DNA of 64,000 nucleotides from Streptosporangium saharense (GCF_014203715.1 NZ_JACHJP010000006.1:248001-312000); one strand, 5' to 3'. Counted from the first letter of the stretch, positions 46,897-55,244 are shown. The notes: generated from the letters alone by a model not told the origin. Translations and numbers: made by a program.

Positions 46897-46930
46897 ACAT
46901 TCCTGTGTTGACATGTCGATACAGGAATGT
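46897..46930. promoter_or_regulatory. PadR operator over the divergent promoter
   Basis: ACATTCCTGT (46897-46906) and ACAGGAATGT (46921-46930) are a perfect inverted repeat with a 14-bp spacer containing the palindrome GACATGTC (46910-46917). A third half-site, AGGAATGTC, lies at 46952-46960. A TTGACA -35 box (46908-46913) with a TAGCTT -10-like sequence at 46932-46937 sits within it. PadR proteins favour ATGT/ACAT palindromes. Confidence 0.7.
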
Positions 46931-46955
46931 CTAGCTTTGACCTGTCTGCATAGGA

Positions 46956-47555
46956 ATGTCGAACGTGAAGAGAGTGCGAGTCATGGTCCGCAGTTTTCTT
47001 GGGTTTCTCCCGTGGATCGTCTACGCCGTCATCGCCACCGGCGACGAGTGGCGCTGGGGAGCCCTGGCCGGGCTGGTGATCGCGCTCGGACTCATCGTTG
47101 TCGACCGCCGTTCCGGCAAGGACTGGGACCAGATGGTGATCGAGACCAGTGCCGCGATCTTCTTCGTCCTGACCGCGGCCATCTCCTTCGCCGACCCCTC
47201 CTCCTCGCTCATGCCGTACGGCCCGGCCCTGGTCAACGCCTGGCTGGCCCTCACCGCCTGGGGGTCGCTGGCCATCCGCAAGCCCTTCACCCTCGGCATC
47301 GCCAGGAGCATGGCGCCGGAGGAGGTCTGGCGGACGCCCCGGTTCTACCGGGTCAACGCGGTCATCACCGCGGTGTGGGGGACCGCCTTCGTCGTCGCCG
47401 CGGTGCTGCTGGCCGTGCTGCTGAACGTGGCCCCGCACGCCACCGCCGCCGTCATCGCCGTCAAGGTCGTCACCTTCGTGGTGCCCATGGTCTTCACCGT
47501 CCGTTACCCGAAGATCGTCTCCGCCCGCTACCGGGACGCCCGTGGCGTGGCCTGA
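46956..47555 (+). CDS. Integral membrane protein of unknown function
   Basis: 199 aa with about five membrane helices (FLGFLPWIVYAVIATGDEW begins the first; IETSAAIFFVLTAAISFAD is the third). The start is ATG at 46956. It is divergently transcribed from padR and followed by a carotenoid oxygenase, and it shares their regulation. No family is recognised with confidence. It looks like a small polytopic protein found with PadR regulators in actinomycetes. Confidence 0.7.
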   Translation: MSNVKRVRVMVRSFLGFLPWIVYAVIATGDEWRWGALAGLVIALGLIVVDRRSGKDWDQMVIETSAAIFFVLTAAISFADPSSSLMPYGPALVNAWLALTAWGSLAIRKPFTLGIARSMAPEEVWRTPRFYRVNAVITAVWGTAFVVAAVLLAVLLNVAPHATAAVIAVKVVTFVVPMVFTVRYPKIVSARYRDARGVA

Positions 47556-47586
47556 ACGATTCCCAACGAGTCATCTGGAGCAGCAC

Positions 47587-48909
47587 GTGACCACCACTCC
47601 CGAGATCTCCGAAACCCCCGCCTACCTCAGCGGCAACCTCGCCCCGGTCCCCGACGAGATCGGCGCCTTCGACCTGCCGGTCACCGGCGCCCTGCCGGCC
47701 GAGCTGACGGGCCGCTACTTCCGCAACGGCCCCAACCCGCTGCCGGGTCACGACTCGGGGCACTGGTTCGCCGGGGCGGGCATGATCCACGGCGTCAGGC
47801 TGCGTGACGGCCGCGCGGAGTGGTACCGCAACCGCTGGGTCCGCACCCGCTCCTTCACCGAGGGCGCCAGGCTCATCGGCCCCAACGGCCTCGACAGGAC
47901 CGCCGTCAGCGCGAACACCTCCGTCATCCGGCACGCGGACAGGATCCTCGCGCTGGTCGAGAGCGGCTTCCCGTACGAGATGACGCCCGAGCTGGACACG
48001 GTCGGGTCGTGTGACTTCGGCGGGCGGCTGACCAGCGCGATGACCGCCCACCCCAAGCTGGACCCGGTCACCGGTGAGCTGCACTTCTTCGGGTACGGCT
48101 TCATGCCGCCCTACCTGACCTACCACCGGCTGTCCTCGGCGGGGGAACTGGTCGAGAGCCGGGTGGTCGAGGTGCCGGGGCCGACGATGATCCACGACTT
48201 CGCGATCACCGAGAACTACGTGATCTGGCTCGACCTGCCGGTCGTCTTCGACATGGAGCTGGTCGGCAAGAGCCTGCCGTTCCAGTGGAGCGACTCCTAC
48301 GGCGCCAGGCTCGGTGTGATGGACCGCGACGGGCGGGTGACCTGGTTCGAGATCGACCCGTGCTACGTCTTCCACGTCGGCAACGCCCGCGAGGACGCCT
48401 CGGGACGGGTGGTGCTCGACGCCATCCGCTACGCGCGGGAGTCCTTCACCTCCATCTGGGGCAGGATCAGCGGCTCGGACAACCCCGCCGCCGAGACCGA
48501 GGGGGCGGTGCTGCACCGCTGGGTGCTCGACCCGGCGACCGGCAAGGCGACCGAGGAGCAGCGTGACGACCGCGCTGTCGAGTTCCCCACGTTCAACGAG
48601 GACCTGCTCGGCAGGGAGAGCCGCCTGCTCTACACCGTCTCCGACGACGCGATCGTGAAGTACGACACCGAGAGCGGCGCGGCGCTGGTCAGGGACGCGG
48701 GCGGGCAGCCCGGGGAGGCGATCTTCGTGCCCGCGCAGGACGCGAAGGCCGAGGACGGTGGCTGGCTGATGTCGATCGTCACCGACCACTCGGGGGAGGC
48801 GTCACACCTGCTCGTCCTGGACGCGGCGGACCTGGAGTTCGTCGCCTCGGTCCAGCTTCCCCGCCGTGTCCCGGCGGGCTTCCACGGCTCCTGGCTGCCG
48901 GACCTGTGA
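47587..48909 (+). CDS. Carotenoid oxygenase (carotenoid cleavage dioxygenase family)
   Basis: 440 aa. The iron-binding histidines of the family are visible in AHPKLDPVTGELHFFGYGFM, MIHDFAITENYVI, FHVGNAREDA and FHGSWLPDL. Such enzymes cleave a carotenoid double bond with oxygen to give apocarotenoids. The start is GTG at 47587 with GGAG upstream. It lies 31 bases after the membrane protein gene, so it is co-transcribed and likely PadR-controlled. No carotenoid synthesis genes are in the window. A T-rich terminator follows. Confidence 0.9.
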   Translation: MTTTPEISETPAYLSGNLAPVPDEIGAFDLPVTGALPAELTGRYFRNGPNPLPGHDSGHWFAGAGMIHGVRLRDGRAEWYRNRWVRTRSFTEGARLIGPNGLDRTAVSANTSVIRHADRILALVESGFPYEMTPELDTVGSCDFGGRLTSAMTAHPKLDPVTGELHFFGYGFMPPYLTYHRLSSAGELVESRVVEVPGPTMIHDFAITENYVIWLDLPVVFDMELVGKSLPFQWSDSYGARLGVMDRDGRVTWFEIDPCYVFHVGNAREDASGRVVLDAIRYARESFTSIWGRISGSDNPAAETEGAVLHRWVLDPATGKATEEQRDDRAVEFPTFNEDLLGRESRLLYTVSDDAIVKYDTESGAALVRDAGGQPGEAIFVPAQDAKAEDGGWLMSIVTDHSGEASHLLVLDAADLEFVASVQLPRRVPAGFHGSWLPDL

Positions 48910-48936
48910 GCCGGGACGGCGCCCGGAGAGGGTGAC

Positions 48937-48981
48937 TCGGGAGGGAACCCTGCGGGGGCGGGTCCCCTCCCGATTTTTTTT
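48937..48981 (+). terminator. Rho-independent terminator after the carotenoid oxygenase
   Basis: A 14-bp inverted repeat with one mismatch (48937-48950 with 48960-48973) is followed by eight T residues (48974-48981). This is the clearest intrinsic terminator in the window. Confidence 0.92.
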
Positions 48982-49018
48982 ATGCTTACGACTGTTTCCG
49001 GTACCTCCGGTATTTCGG

Positions 49019-49031
49019 AGGAAAGTTTCCT
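49019..49031. promoter_or_regulatory. AGGAAAGTTTCCT palindrome between the carotenoid oxygenase and GH19 chitinase genes
   Basis: Identical (reverse complement) to the 13-bp palindrome upstream of the GH18 chitinase. Here it lies between two convergent genes and is followed by TAACG, with no obvious gene to control. A small hairpin, CCTCCG-GTATTT-CGGAGG, lies just before it. It may be a relic of a lost gene promoter or serve an unseen small RNA. Confidence 0.4.
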
Positions 49032-49118
49032 AACGAATGCTCCGCCCGTTGGATCCGGACGGTTCCGTGGAAATTCCGGCGCGACCGGCAACGGAAAAGC
49101 CGAAGACTTATTTCCTGT

Positions 49119-49152
49119 CGGGCCGCCCGGACGAATTCGTCCGGGCGGCCCG
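49119..49152. terminator. 34-bp perfect palindrome past the GH19 chitinase stop
   Basis: A perfect 34-bp inverted repeat centred on GAATTC lies 32 bases beyond the GH19 stop (minus strand). As RNA it would be a 15-bp stem with an AATT loop. There is no T-run. It probably terminates the chitinase transcript and is unusually perfect for one. Confidence 0.6.
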
Positions 49153-49184
49153 CGGGCGGGGGTGCGCGCCCCCGCCGGCTGGGA

Positions 49185-50075
49185 TCAGCAGCTCAGCTTG
49201 TCGCCCGGGTCGACCCCGAGGATCGCGGCGAAGCGCTTGTAGGCGTCGATGCGGCTCTGCACCTGGCGGGGGTTGCCGCCGTCGCATTCCAGGAAGCCGT
49301 TGATGCTGCGGATCGTCTCACCGAACCCGGCGCCGTTGACCATCGCGGTGTGCGGGGTCATCGTGCCGGGGCCGTTCTGGGTCATCCAGTACCAGATGCC
49401 GGTCATCCAGGCGACGGAGGCCTCGGTCTGCACCAGGTTGGGGTTGTTGAGCAGGTCGATGCCCAGGGCGTCGCCCGCGGCCTTGTAGTTGTAGTTCCAG
49501 CTCAGCTGGATCGGGCCGCGGCCGTAGTAGGAGGAACGGCCCGCGGGACAGCCGAAGGGCTGGTCGGTGTCGCAGTAGTGGGGGTAGTTGGCGGTGTTCA
49601 CCTCGACGATGTAGAACAGGCCGGCCGTCTCGTGGTTGATGTTGGCGAGGAAGGCCGCGGCCTCCTGCTTCTTGACGGTGTCGCTGCCGGTGCCCGCGAA
49701 GGCGGGGTAGGCGCTCAGCGCCGTGACCAGGCCGTTGTAGGTATAGAAGGGGTTGCGCTTGGGGAACATCTCGTTGAACTGCGCCTCGGTGACGACGAAG
49801 TTGCCCTCGCTCGCCTCACAGGCTCCCTGGTCAGTCCAGATGGCGGAGGGGCCGCCGGGGACGTTGCCGCGGGTCCACCACTTCGCCCGCCAGTTGTGAC
49901 CCTGGTAGGAGGCCACGAGCCCACCGGCGTAGGCCTTGGTCGTGTTCCACTCGCTCGCGCAGATCGGCGCGGCGGAGGTGGAGGACGCGGAGGCGGGGGA
50001 CGCCAGGGGCACGGCGGCCAGCACGCCGGCGACGGCCATTGAGAAAAGGGATGACGCGAGGCGGTTTCTCGGCAT
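49185..50075 (-). CDS. Secreted GH19 chitinase with chitin-binding module
   Basis: 296 aa. The signal peptide covers about residues 1-30 (MPRNRLASSLFSMAVAG, ending ASPASAS). A CBM5/12-like chitin-binding module spans about 37-85 (ICASEWNTTKAYAGGLVASY, WWTRGNVPGG). The GH19 catalytic domain has the acid/base motif FLANINHETAG and the later GRGPIQLSWNYNY. GH19 enzymes invert and attack fungal or crustacean chitin. The ATG at 50075 is chosen for AAGGAAG upstream. A longer ORF start at 50195 lacks a signal peptide at its N-terminus. Confidence 0.93.
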   Translation of the reverse strand: MPRNRLASSLFSMAVAGVLAAVPLASPASASSTSAAPICASEWNTTKAYAGGLVASYQGHNWRAKWWTRGNVPGGPSAIWTDQGACEASEGNFVVTEAQFNEMFPKRNPFYTYNGLVTALSAYPAFAGTGSDTVKKQEAAAFLANINHETAGLFYIVEVNTANYPHYCDTDQPFGCPAGRSSYYGRGPIQLSWNYNYKAAGDALGIDLLNNPNLVQTEASVAWMTGIWYWMTQNGPGTMTPHTAMVNGAGFGETIRSINGFLECDGGNPRQVQSRIDAYKRFAAILGVDPGDKLSC

Positions 50076-50421
50076 TCTTTCACTTCCTTGCATGACGGAA
50101 AAACGAGCACGAAACGACAAGAGACCGGCCCCGGGGCGGACGGTGGCACCGCGGGCGGACTCCGATGGGGGTCGCCGTCGCGGGATTGACGACAATCAAC
50201 AGGAATTCGATTTCTTGCGTCAATAGGTAGGGCGCAAAGTTCCGCATAGTGCGCACGTGTGGCCCTCCCCGGGGCGGTGCGCGGGCCGTACGGTGGGATC
50301 GGGAGGGGCGCTCTACGCCGAGTTGACCGGGGCCATTGGTGGCCGATTCTGGATTCGGGGTAACTGACCGGTAGCTGGAACGGGAAGGGCGTCGCCCCAC
50401 GATCCGGGGGAGGAGCGAGCC
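50076..50421. other. Divergent intergenic region upstream of the GH19 chitinase
   Basis: About 346 bp. An inverted pair TTGACG (50186-50191) and CGTCAA (50218-50223) flanks an AT-richer patch. The minus-strand TTGACG could be the -35 of the chitinase promoter, with a weak -10 about 17 bases on. No AGGAAASTTTCCT motif was seen here. The remaining 200 bp toward the DUF2267 gene show nothing distinct. Confidence 0.35.
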
Positions 50422-51192
50422 GTGGAGTACGAGGAGTTCATCGGCACCCTGAGTCGGTACGCCGGTCTTGACGAGGACGAGGCGGAGCGCGCGGTGCGCG
50501 CGACGCTCGGGACTCTGGGTGAGCGGCTCTCGGTCGGCGAGGGTCTGCTGGGGCGGCTACCCGAGCGGGTGCGGGCGTGGATGCGCACCGGGAGGGACCC
50601 CGAGCCCTTCGACGTGGACGAGTTCCTGCGCCGGGTCGCCGAGCGCGAGGGGGTCGACGTCGAGGTGGCGGCGCGGCACGCGCGGGAGGTCTTCTGGCTG
50701 CTCGGAGAGGTGACGGCGCCGGGCGCGATCGACGGGGTGGCCGCCTGCCTGCCCGAGGACTTCGAGTCCCTGGTCGCCGAGGCCAGACGGCGCGGCGTCA
50801 GGATCATGCCCGCCGAGGAGTTCCTCGCCCGGGTCGCGAGCCGGGCCGGGCTTGAGGCGGCCGACGCCCACCGCGCGACCGAGGCGGTGCTGGAGACGCT
50901 CGCCGAGTGCGTCGCGGAGGGCAGGGCGGAGAACCTGATCGGCGAGCTCGCCGTACCGCTGCACGAGCCCCTCAAGCGGGGGGCGGCCGAGGGGCGCGCG
51001 GAGGCCGTGCGGGTGCCGCTTGAGGACTTCGTGCTGCGGGTGGCCGAGCGGCAGCGGGCGGACGGTCAGGACGTGCGGGGGCACGCCAGCGCCGTCCTCA
51101 CCACGCTGCGCGAGGCCACGACGGAACGGGGCTTCCTCGACGTCATGGCGGGCCTGCCCGACGAGTACAGGACGCTGCTCACCGGCCGCTGA
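50422..51192 (+). CDS. DUF2267-family protein (tandem repeats)
   Basis: 256 aa with two DUF2267 repeats (MEYEEFIGTLSRYAGL and EEFLARVASRAGLEAADAH), each ending in a PE-containing loop (RLPERVRAWM and CLPEDFESLV), and a third partial copy at the C-terminus (VPLEDFVLRVAERQ). The protein is cytosolic and acidic, without cysteine clusters. DUF2267 proteins are of unknown role. The start is GTG at 50422. It is convergent with the TetR gene. Confidence 0.85.
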   Translation: MEYEEFIGTLSRYAGLDEDEAERAVRATLGTLGERLSVGEGLLGRLPERVRAWMRTGRDPEPFDVDEFLRRVAEREGVDVEVAARHAREVFWLLGEVTAPGAIDGVAACLPEDFESLVAEARRRGVRIMPAEEFLARVASRAGLEAADAHRATEAVLETLAECVAEGRAENLIGELAVPLHEPLKRGAAEGRAEAVRVPLEDFVLRVAERQRADGQDVRGHASAVLTTLREATTERGFLDVMAGLPDEYRTLLTGR

Positions 51193-51196
51193 CGGC

Positions 51197-51895
51197 TCAG
51201 GCGGGCAGGCCGAGCAGGGCCGCGTGGCAGCGCATGGCGTGCTCGAAGGCCGCCCTGGGATCCAGGATCACGTTGTTGAACTGGCCGAAGAGCTCGAAGC
51301 TGACCCAGCCGAACAGCCCGGTCCAGGCGAGCAGGGCGCGGGCGATGACGTCGTCGGGGACCCCGGGGATGATGTCGCGCACCCGGCCCGCGTCGCCGGA
51401 GAAGGCCGCGGGCGGGGCGGGAAAGCCGTCCCGGGGGTTCAGGACCCCGGCCTCGTGGGCGTCGGAGACGATCCGCCCGTAGACCACGGTGTCGCGGATC
51501 GCCGCGGCGACGGTGTCCATCGGGGCCTTGTAGCCGGGCACCGGCGAGCCGTACAGCAGGGCGTACTCGTGCGGGTGGGCCAGCGCCCAGTCCCGTACGG
51601 CGTGGCAGACGGCAAGCCACCGCCCCGTGTGGTCCTCGCGTGCGACGGCGGCGTCGGCCTTCTCCACGGCCTCCCCGAGGGCGTTGTAGCCGTCGATGAT
51701 CAGGGCCGTCAGCAGGTCGTCTCTGGAGGGGAAGTAGCGGTAGATCGCGGAGGAGACCATCCCCATCTCCCTGGCGATGGCGCGCAGCGACAGGCCTGAG
51801 GCCCCCTCCGTGGCCAACTGGCCGCGCGCGATGTCGGTGATCTCCCTGGTCAGCTCGGCGCGGACCCGTTCACGCGCCGTACGGCTTGCACTCAT
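51197..51895 (-). CDS. TetR-family transcriptional regulator
   Basis: 232 aa. The N-terminal helix-turn-helix is GLSLRAIAREMGMVSSAIYR followed by YFPSRDDLLTALI. The C-terminal ligand domain is a TetR_C variant (LAVCHAVRDWALAHPHEYAL, LFGWVSFELFGQF). It is divergent from a DUF2568 and epimerase operon with two identical palindromes in between. The gene is four bases downstream of the DUF2267 stop in convergent orientation. Confidence 0.9.
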   Translation of the reverse strand: MSASRTARERVRAELTREITDIARGQLATEGASGLSLRAIAREMGMVSSAIYRYFPSRDDLLTALIIDGYNALGEAVEKADAAVAREDHTGRWLAVCHAVRDWALAHPHEYALLYGSPVPGYKAPMDTVAAAIRDTVVYGRIVSDAHEAGVLNPRDGFPAPPAAFSGDAGRVRDIIPGVPDDVIARALLAWTGLFGWVSFELFGQFNNVILDPRAAFEHAMRCHAALLGLPA

Positions 51896-51928
51896 GTCCG
51901 GACCATATCAGAGCGATGCAAGAAAAAG

Positions 51929-51976
51929 AGAGCACTGCTCTTGACGGGCGCGAGCGGCTTGGGAGAGCATTGCTCT
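51929..51976. promoter_or_regulatory. Two identical TetR-type palindromes
   Basis: AGAGCACTGCTCT (51929-51941) and AGAGCATTGCTCT (51964-51976) are 13-bp palindromes differing only at the centre and starting 35 bp apart, in the 115-bp gap between the TetR gene and the DUF2568 gene. They are strong candidate operators for the adjacent TetR. Confidence 0.75.
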
Positions 51977-52010
51977 CGAAACGGAATGGCAATCTCCAAG
52001 GAGTCCCCCG

Positions 52011-52355
52011 ATGCTGTCCCTGGCCAAGAACCTCAATCTCCTCGTCATGTTCCTGCTGGAGCTCGGCGTTCTCGGCGCGACGGGGTTCTGGGGCTTCACC
52101 GTGGGGCAGAACTGGCCGCTGCGGCTGCTGCTCGGACTCGGCACGCCCGCCCTGTTCATCGCGGTCTGGGCCGTCTTCGGGGCCGCCAACGACGCGAGGA
52201 TCCCGCTCACCGGGCTCGCCAGGGTGGCCCTCGAAGTCCTGTGGTTCGGCGGCGGCGCCGTGGCACTGGTCATGGCGGGCCGCCTGGTCCCCGGCCTCGT
52301 CTTCGCCGCCGTCTACGTCGTCAACGCCGCGCTGCGGCTGCTGTGGCACCAGTGA
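52011..52355 (+). CDS. YrdB-like DUF2568 membrane protein
   Basis: 114 aa with four membrane helices (LNLLVMFLLELGVLGATGFW begins the first) and the conserved WAVFGAANDARIPLTG segment of DUF2568. The function is unknown. The ATG at 52011 has AAGGAG upstream. It is the first gene after the TetR operators and is followed 37 bases on by an epimerase gene. Confidence 0.85.
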   Translation: MLSLAKNLNLLVMFLLELGVLGATGFWGFTVGQNWPLRLLLGLGTPALFIAVWAVFGAANDARIPLTGLARVALEVLWFGGGAVALVMAGRLVPGLVFAAVYVVNAALRLLWHQ

Positions 52356-52392
52356 CCGGTGCCTCGAAAGGCTCGAAGGGAAAGGAACGGAC

Positions 52393-53337
52393 ATGGGCAA
52401 GCATGTCGTCGCGGGAGCGGGACAGGTCGGCTCGCAGGTCGCCAGGCTCCTGGCGGAGCGGGGGGACGAGGTCGTCCTCGTCAGCCGCTCCGGGTCGGGT
52501 CCCGACCTGCCGGGAGTCACCCGGGTCGCCGCCAACGTGGTGGACCGGGAGCGGATGACCAGCCTGACCAAGGGCGCGGACGCCCTCCACAACTGCGTCA
52601 ACCCGCCCTACCACCGCTGGGCGCAGGACTGGCCGCCGATGGCGGAGTCGCTGCTGGCCGCGGCGCGGGAGAACGGGGCGGGATACGTCATCCTCGGCAA
52701 CCTCTACGTCTACGCCGCCCCCGAGCGGCCCATGCGGGAGGACGACCCGCTCAGCCCGCCGAGCGCCAAGGGGAAAATCAGGGCGCGGATGTGGGAGCAG
52801 GCTCTGGCGGCCCATCAGGCGGGCGAGGTCAGGGTGACCGAGGTGCGCGGCTCTGACTACTTCGGGCCGGGCTGCCTCGACCAGTCGCACCTGGGGGAGC
52901 GGCTCGTGCCCCGGCTGCTCGGCGGCAAGGCGGTCCGCATGATCGGCGACCCCGACCAGACGCATAGCTGGACCTACGTGCCCGACGTGGCCGCCGCCCT
53001 GGTGACGGCCGCGACCGACGACCGCTCCTGGGGCCGCGCCTGGCACATCCCGACGACGGAGCCGGTCACGGCGCGCCAGATCGCGGAGCGGATGTGCGAG
53101 ATCGCGGGCGTCCGCGATCCGGGGATCAGGGCTATGCCCCACTGGGTGCTCCGCGCCGGGGGCCTGGTCTCGCCCATGATCGCCGAGCTTGAGGAGCTGC
53201 GTTACCAGTTCGTCCGGCCCTTCGTCATGGACTCGACCGACTTCCAGACGACCTTCGGGATGAAGCCGACCCCGATGGACGAGGCGCTGGCAGCCACGAT
53301 CGCCTGGTGGCGGGACCGGCTGGCCAACGCGGCGTGA
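52393..53337 (+). CDS. NAD(P)-binding epimerase/dehydratase-family protein
   Basis: 314 aa, extended-SDR-like. The N-terminal nucleotide-binding loop is VVAGAGQVGSQVARLL, close to the GxGxxG form. The active-site region has YVILGNLYVYA rather than a plain YxxxK, and SWTYVPDVAAAL resembles the family substrate-site loop. It probably acts on a nucleotide sugar or similar. The exact substrate is unknown. The ATG has AAAGGAACGG upstream. It forms an operon with the DUF2568 gene under TetR control. Confidence 0.8.
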   Translation: MGKHVVAGAGQVGSQVARLLAERGDEVVLVSRSGSGPDLPGVTRVAANVVDRERMTSLTKGADALHNCVNPPYHRWAQDWPPMAESLLAAARENGAGYVILGNLYVYAAPERPMREDDPLSPPSAKGKIRARMWEQALAAHQAGEVRVTEVRGSDYFGPGCLDQSHLGERLVPRLLGGKAVRMIGDPDQTHSWTYVPDVAAALVTAATDDRSWGRAWHIPTTEPVTARQIAERMCEIAGVRDPGIRAMPHWVLRAGGLVSPMIAELEELRYQFVRPFVMDSTDFQTTFGMKPTPMDEALAATIAWWRDRLANAA

Positions 53338-53353
53338 GCCGTACGCTCTGAGC

Positions 53354-54244
53354 ATGAAGATCGCCATGATCGGCCTCGGGGACATCGCGCGCAAGGCGTA
53401 CCTGCCGGTGCTGAGCGCGCTGCCCGGCCTCGACCTGCACCTGTGCACCCGCGACCGCGCCGTCCTCGACCGCCTCGGGGACGCCCACCGGATCGCCGGC
53501 CGTCTCACCTCGGTCGGCGAGGTGATCGACGCCGGGGTCGAGGCGGCCTTCGTGCACGCGGCGACCGGGGCCCACGTGGAGATCGCCGAACCGCTGCTCG
53601 ACGCGGGGATACCCGTCTACCTGGACAAACCGATCGCCTACGCGCTCGCGGACTCCGAGCGTCTGGTACGGCTCGCACGCGACAGGGGGACGTCGCTGTT
53701 CGTCGGGTTCAACCGCCGCTGGGCGCCGCCGTACACGGACCTGCTTGAGCTGCCGCGCCACCTGGTCGTGATGCAGAAGAACCGGGCGGACCTCGCAGAG
53801 GACCCCCGGGTGGCGGTTCTCGACGACTTCATCCACGTCGTGGACACCCTCAGGTTCCTGGTGCCGGGGCCCGTCGAACACACCGGGATCAGGACCAGGG
53901 TCAGGGGCGGCCTGCTCGAACACGTGACGCTTGAGTTGTCGGGGGACGGCTTCACGGCCCTGGGGATCATGAGCAGGGTGAGCGGCGGCGCCGAGGAGAC
54001 GGTCGAGGTGCTGGGCGGGGGCGTCAAACGGCGGGTGGTCAACCTCTCCGACGTGATCGACCACGCGGGCGCCGAGGTCCTGACCCGGCGCGGCGACTGG
54101 ACGCCCGTCTCCCGTCAGCGTGGCATCGAGCGCTCCTGCCTGGAGTTCCTCGGCGCCGTCCGGGCCGGGACCCTGCTCGACGCGCGGGACGCCCTGCTCA
54201 CCCACGCCCTGTGCGAGGAGATCGTGGCCGCCTGCGGGGGATGA
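53354..54244 (+). CDS. Gfo/Idh/MocA-family oxidoreductase
   Basis: 296 aa. The N-terminal Rossmann fold is MIGLGDIARKAYLPVLSAL. The family signature EKP is DKP here (PVYLDKPIAYALADSERL), and LFVGFNRRWAPPY is the next conserved segment. Members oxidise sugars, inositols or related substrates using NAD(P). It lies 16 bases after the epimerase gene and may share its promoter. The chain is shorter than the usual 330-380 aa. Confidence 0.8.
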   Translation: MKIAMIGLGDIARKAYLPVLSALPGLDLHLCTRDRAVLDRLGDAHRIAGRLTSVGEVIDAGVEAAFVHAATGAHVEIAEPLLDAGIPVYLDKPIAYALADSERLVRLARDRGTSLFVGFNRRWAPPYTDLLELPRHLVVMQKNRADLAEDPRVAVLDDFIHVVDTLRFLVPGPVEHTGIRTRVRGGLLEHVTLELSGDGFTALGIMSRVSGGAEETVEVLGGGVKRRVVNLSDVIDHAGAEVLTRRGDWTPVSRQRGIERSCLEFLGAVRAGTLLDARDALLTHALCEEIVAACGG

Positions 54245-54407
54245 GCCTTCCCGGGTGTGTCGATGCCGCTTTTCCGGCTGAAGGTAGGAGACGATGCCTT
54301 GGGCGGTGAAAAGCCGTCTCATCCTGTCTGTGGCGGTTGCCGGGCATCCACGATCCCCCCGTGCGGAGACCGGCCGTGACGTCACGGATTTCCAGCGAGG
54401 GGGAGAA

Positions 54408-55046
54408 GTGACTGAGCGGAGTGCTCGATCGGGCGCCGCCCTGACCGCGGTGTTCCTGGCGGTGATGTTGGCCGGCGGCTGCGGCACCGGCGCGCCCTCC
54501 GCCACGGCGCCTCTGGCGAGTACGGCTCCCGCGGCCGAGGCCCCGGCTGCCGACGTACGGGCCAGCGCGCCCGCGGGCGCCCAGGGGGCGGGGATCGCGC
54601 CGTCGCCGACCGTCTCCGGGGACGACTCGGCCTGCCCGACCACGGGCAACACCAAGCGGTTCGCCAAGACGCGCTTCGCCCTGCACGCCGGGCTCGCGCT
54701 GGGCGCCTTCCACCGCTACATCTACAAGCCGCTGCGCTCCGGCGGGTTCAAGGAGGGCGCGGAGAAGCGCAAGCGCACCTTCGTGAAGGCCGCGATCGCC
54801 GGGCTGTTCGCCCTGCACGAGCTGAAGGTGGCCAAGAGGTTCGCCGAGGCCAACCCGACGCTGTGCCGTGCGGTGCAGAGCGTGAGCAACAGCTTCGCGG
54901 CCCTGACCAACAAGCTGAAGGGCGGCACGGCGACGGAGAAGGACCTCGACGAGAGCCAGAACGTCTTCGGCGAGCTGCAGCGGCAGGCCACGGGCAACGG
55001 CTTCGGCTTCAAGGAGAAGAACGTCACGGTCCCCGGCGCGGGCTGA
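54408..55046 (+). CDS. Predicted lipoprotein
   Basis: 212 aa from the GTG preceded by GAGGGGGAGAA. The signal peptide ends in LAGGC, a lipobox with cysteine at about residue 24. An Ala/Pro/Ser-rich linker follows, then a helical, basic domain (FHRYIYKPLRSGGFKEGAEK, FVKAAIAGLFALHELKVAK) with two cysteines (DSACPTT and TLCRAVQ). No family is recognised. Its last codons run into a 12-bp tandem repeat. It sits 160 bp after the oxidoreductase gene. Confidence 0.7.
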   Translation: MTERSARSGAALTAVFLAVMLAGGCGTGAPSATAPLASTAPAAEAPAADVRASAPAGAQGAGIAPSPTVSGDDSACPTTGNTKRFAKTRFALHAGLALGAFHRYIYKPLRSGGFKEGAEKRKRTFVKAAIAGLFALHELKVAKRFAEANPTLCRAVQSVSNSFAALTNKLKGGTATEKDLDESQNVFGELQRQATGNGFGFKEKNVTVPGAG

Positions 55047-55120
55047 GCCGCGGGCTGAGCCGCGGGCTGAGCCGCGGGCTGAGCCGCGGGCTGAGCCGCG
55101 GGCTGAGCCGCGGGCTGAGC
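55038..55120. repeat. 12-bp tandem repeat (seven units)
   Basis: GCGGGCTGAGCC repeated six times perfectly with a partial seventh unit. The first unit contains the stop codon of the lipoprotein gene, and every unit carries TGA. The opposite-strand reading gives AQPA repeats and is not a gene. It lies between the lipoprotein stop and its terminator. Confidence 0.95.
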
Positions 55121-55126
55121 AAGGAG

Positions 55127-55165
55127 CAGGGCCGGTCCTCTCGGAGTCCGAGAGGACCGGCCCTG
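55127..55165. terminator. Bidirectional hairpin between the lipoprotein and the amidase
   Basis: A perfect 18-bp stem (55127-55144 with 55148-55165) and a 3-base loop lie between the convergent lipoprotein and amidase genes. It is the most stable hairpin in this area and fits a two-way terminator. Confidence 0.85.
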
Positions 55166-55244
55166 TGGTTTCTCCAGGTGGGTCCCGCGCCCCACACCCC
55201 GGCGGTGCGCGGCGCGGGACGTCTCTTTCCCTCGGTCCGCGCCG

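Noticed and set aside
49037..49303. ORF after the AGGAAAGTTTCCT palindrome
   Set aside because: It is basic filler running antisense into the GH19 chitinase, so the palindrome there has no clear target gene.
55038..55120. A gene on the minus strand with AQPA repeats
   Set aside because: The reading frame is created by the 12-bp repeat and continues through a terminator hairpin without a recognisable domain.
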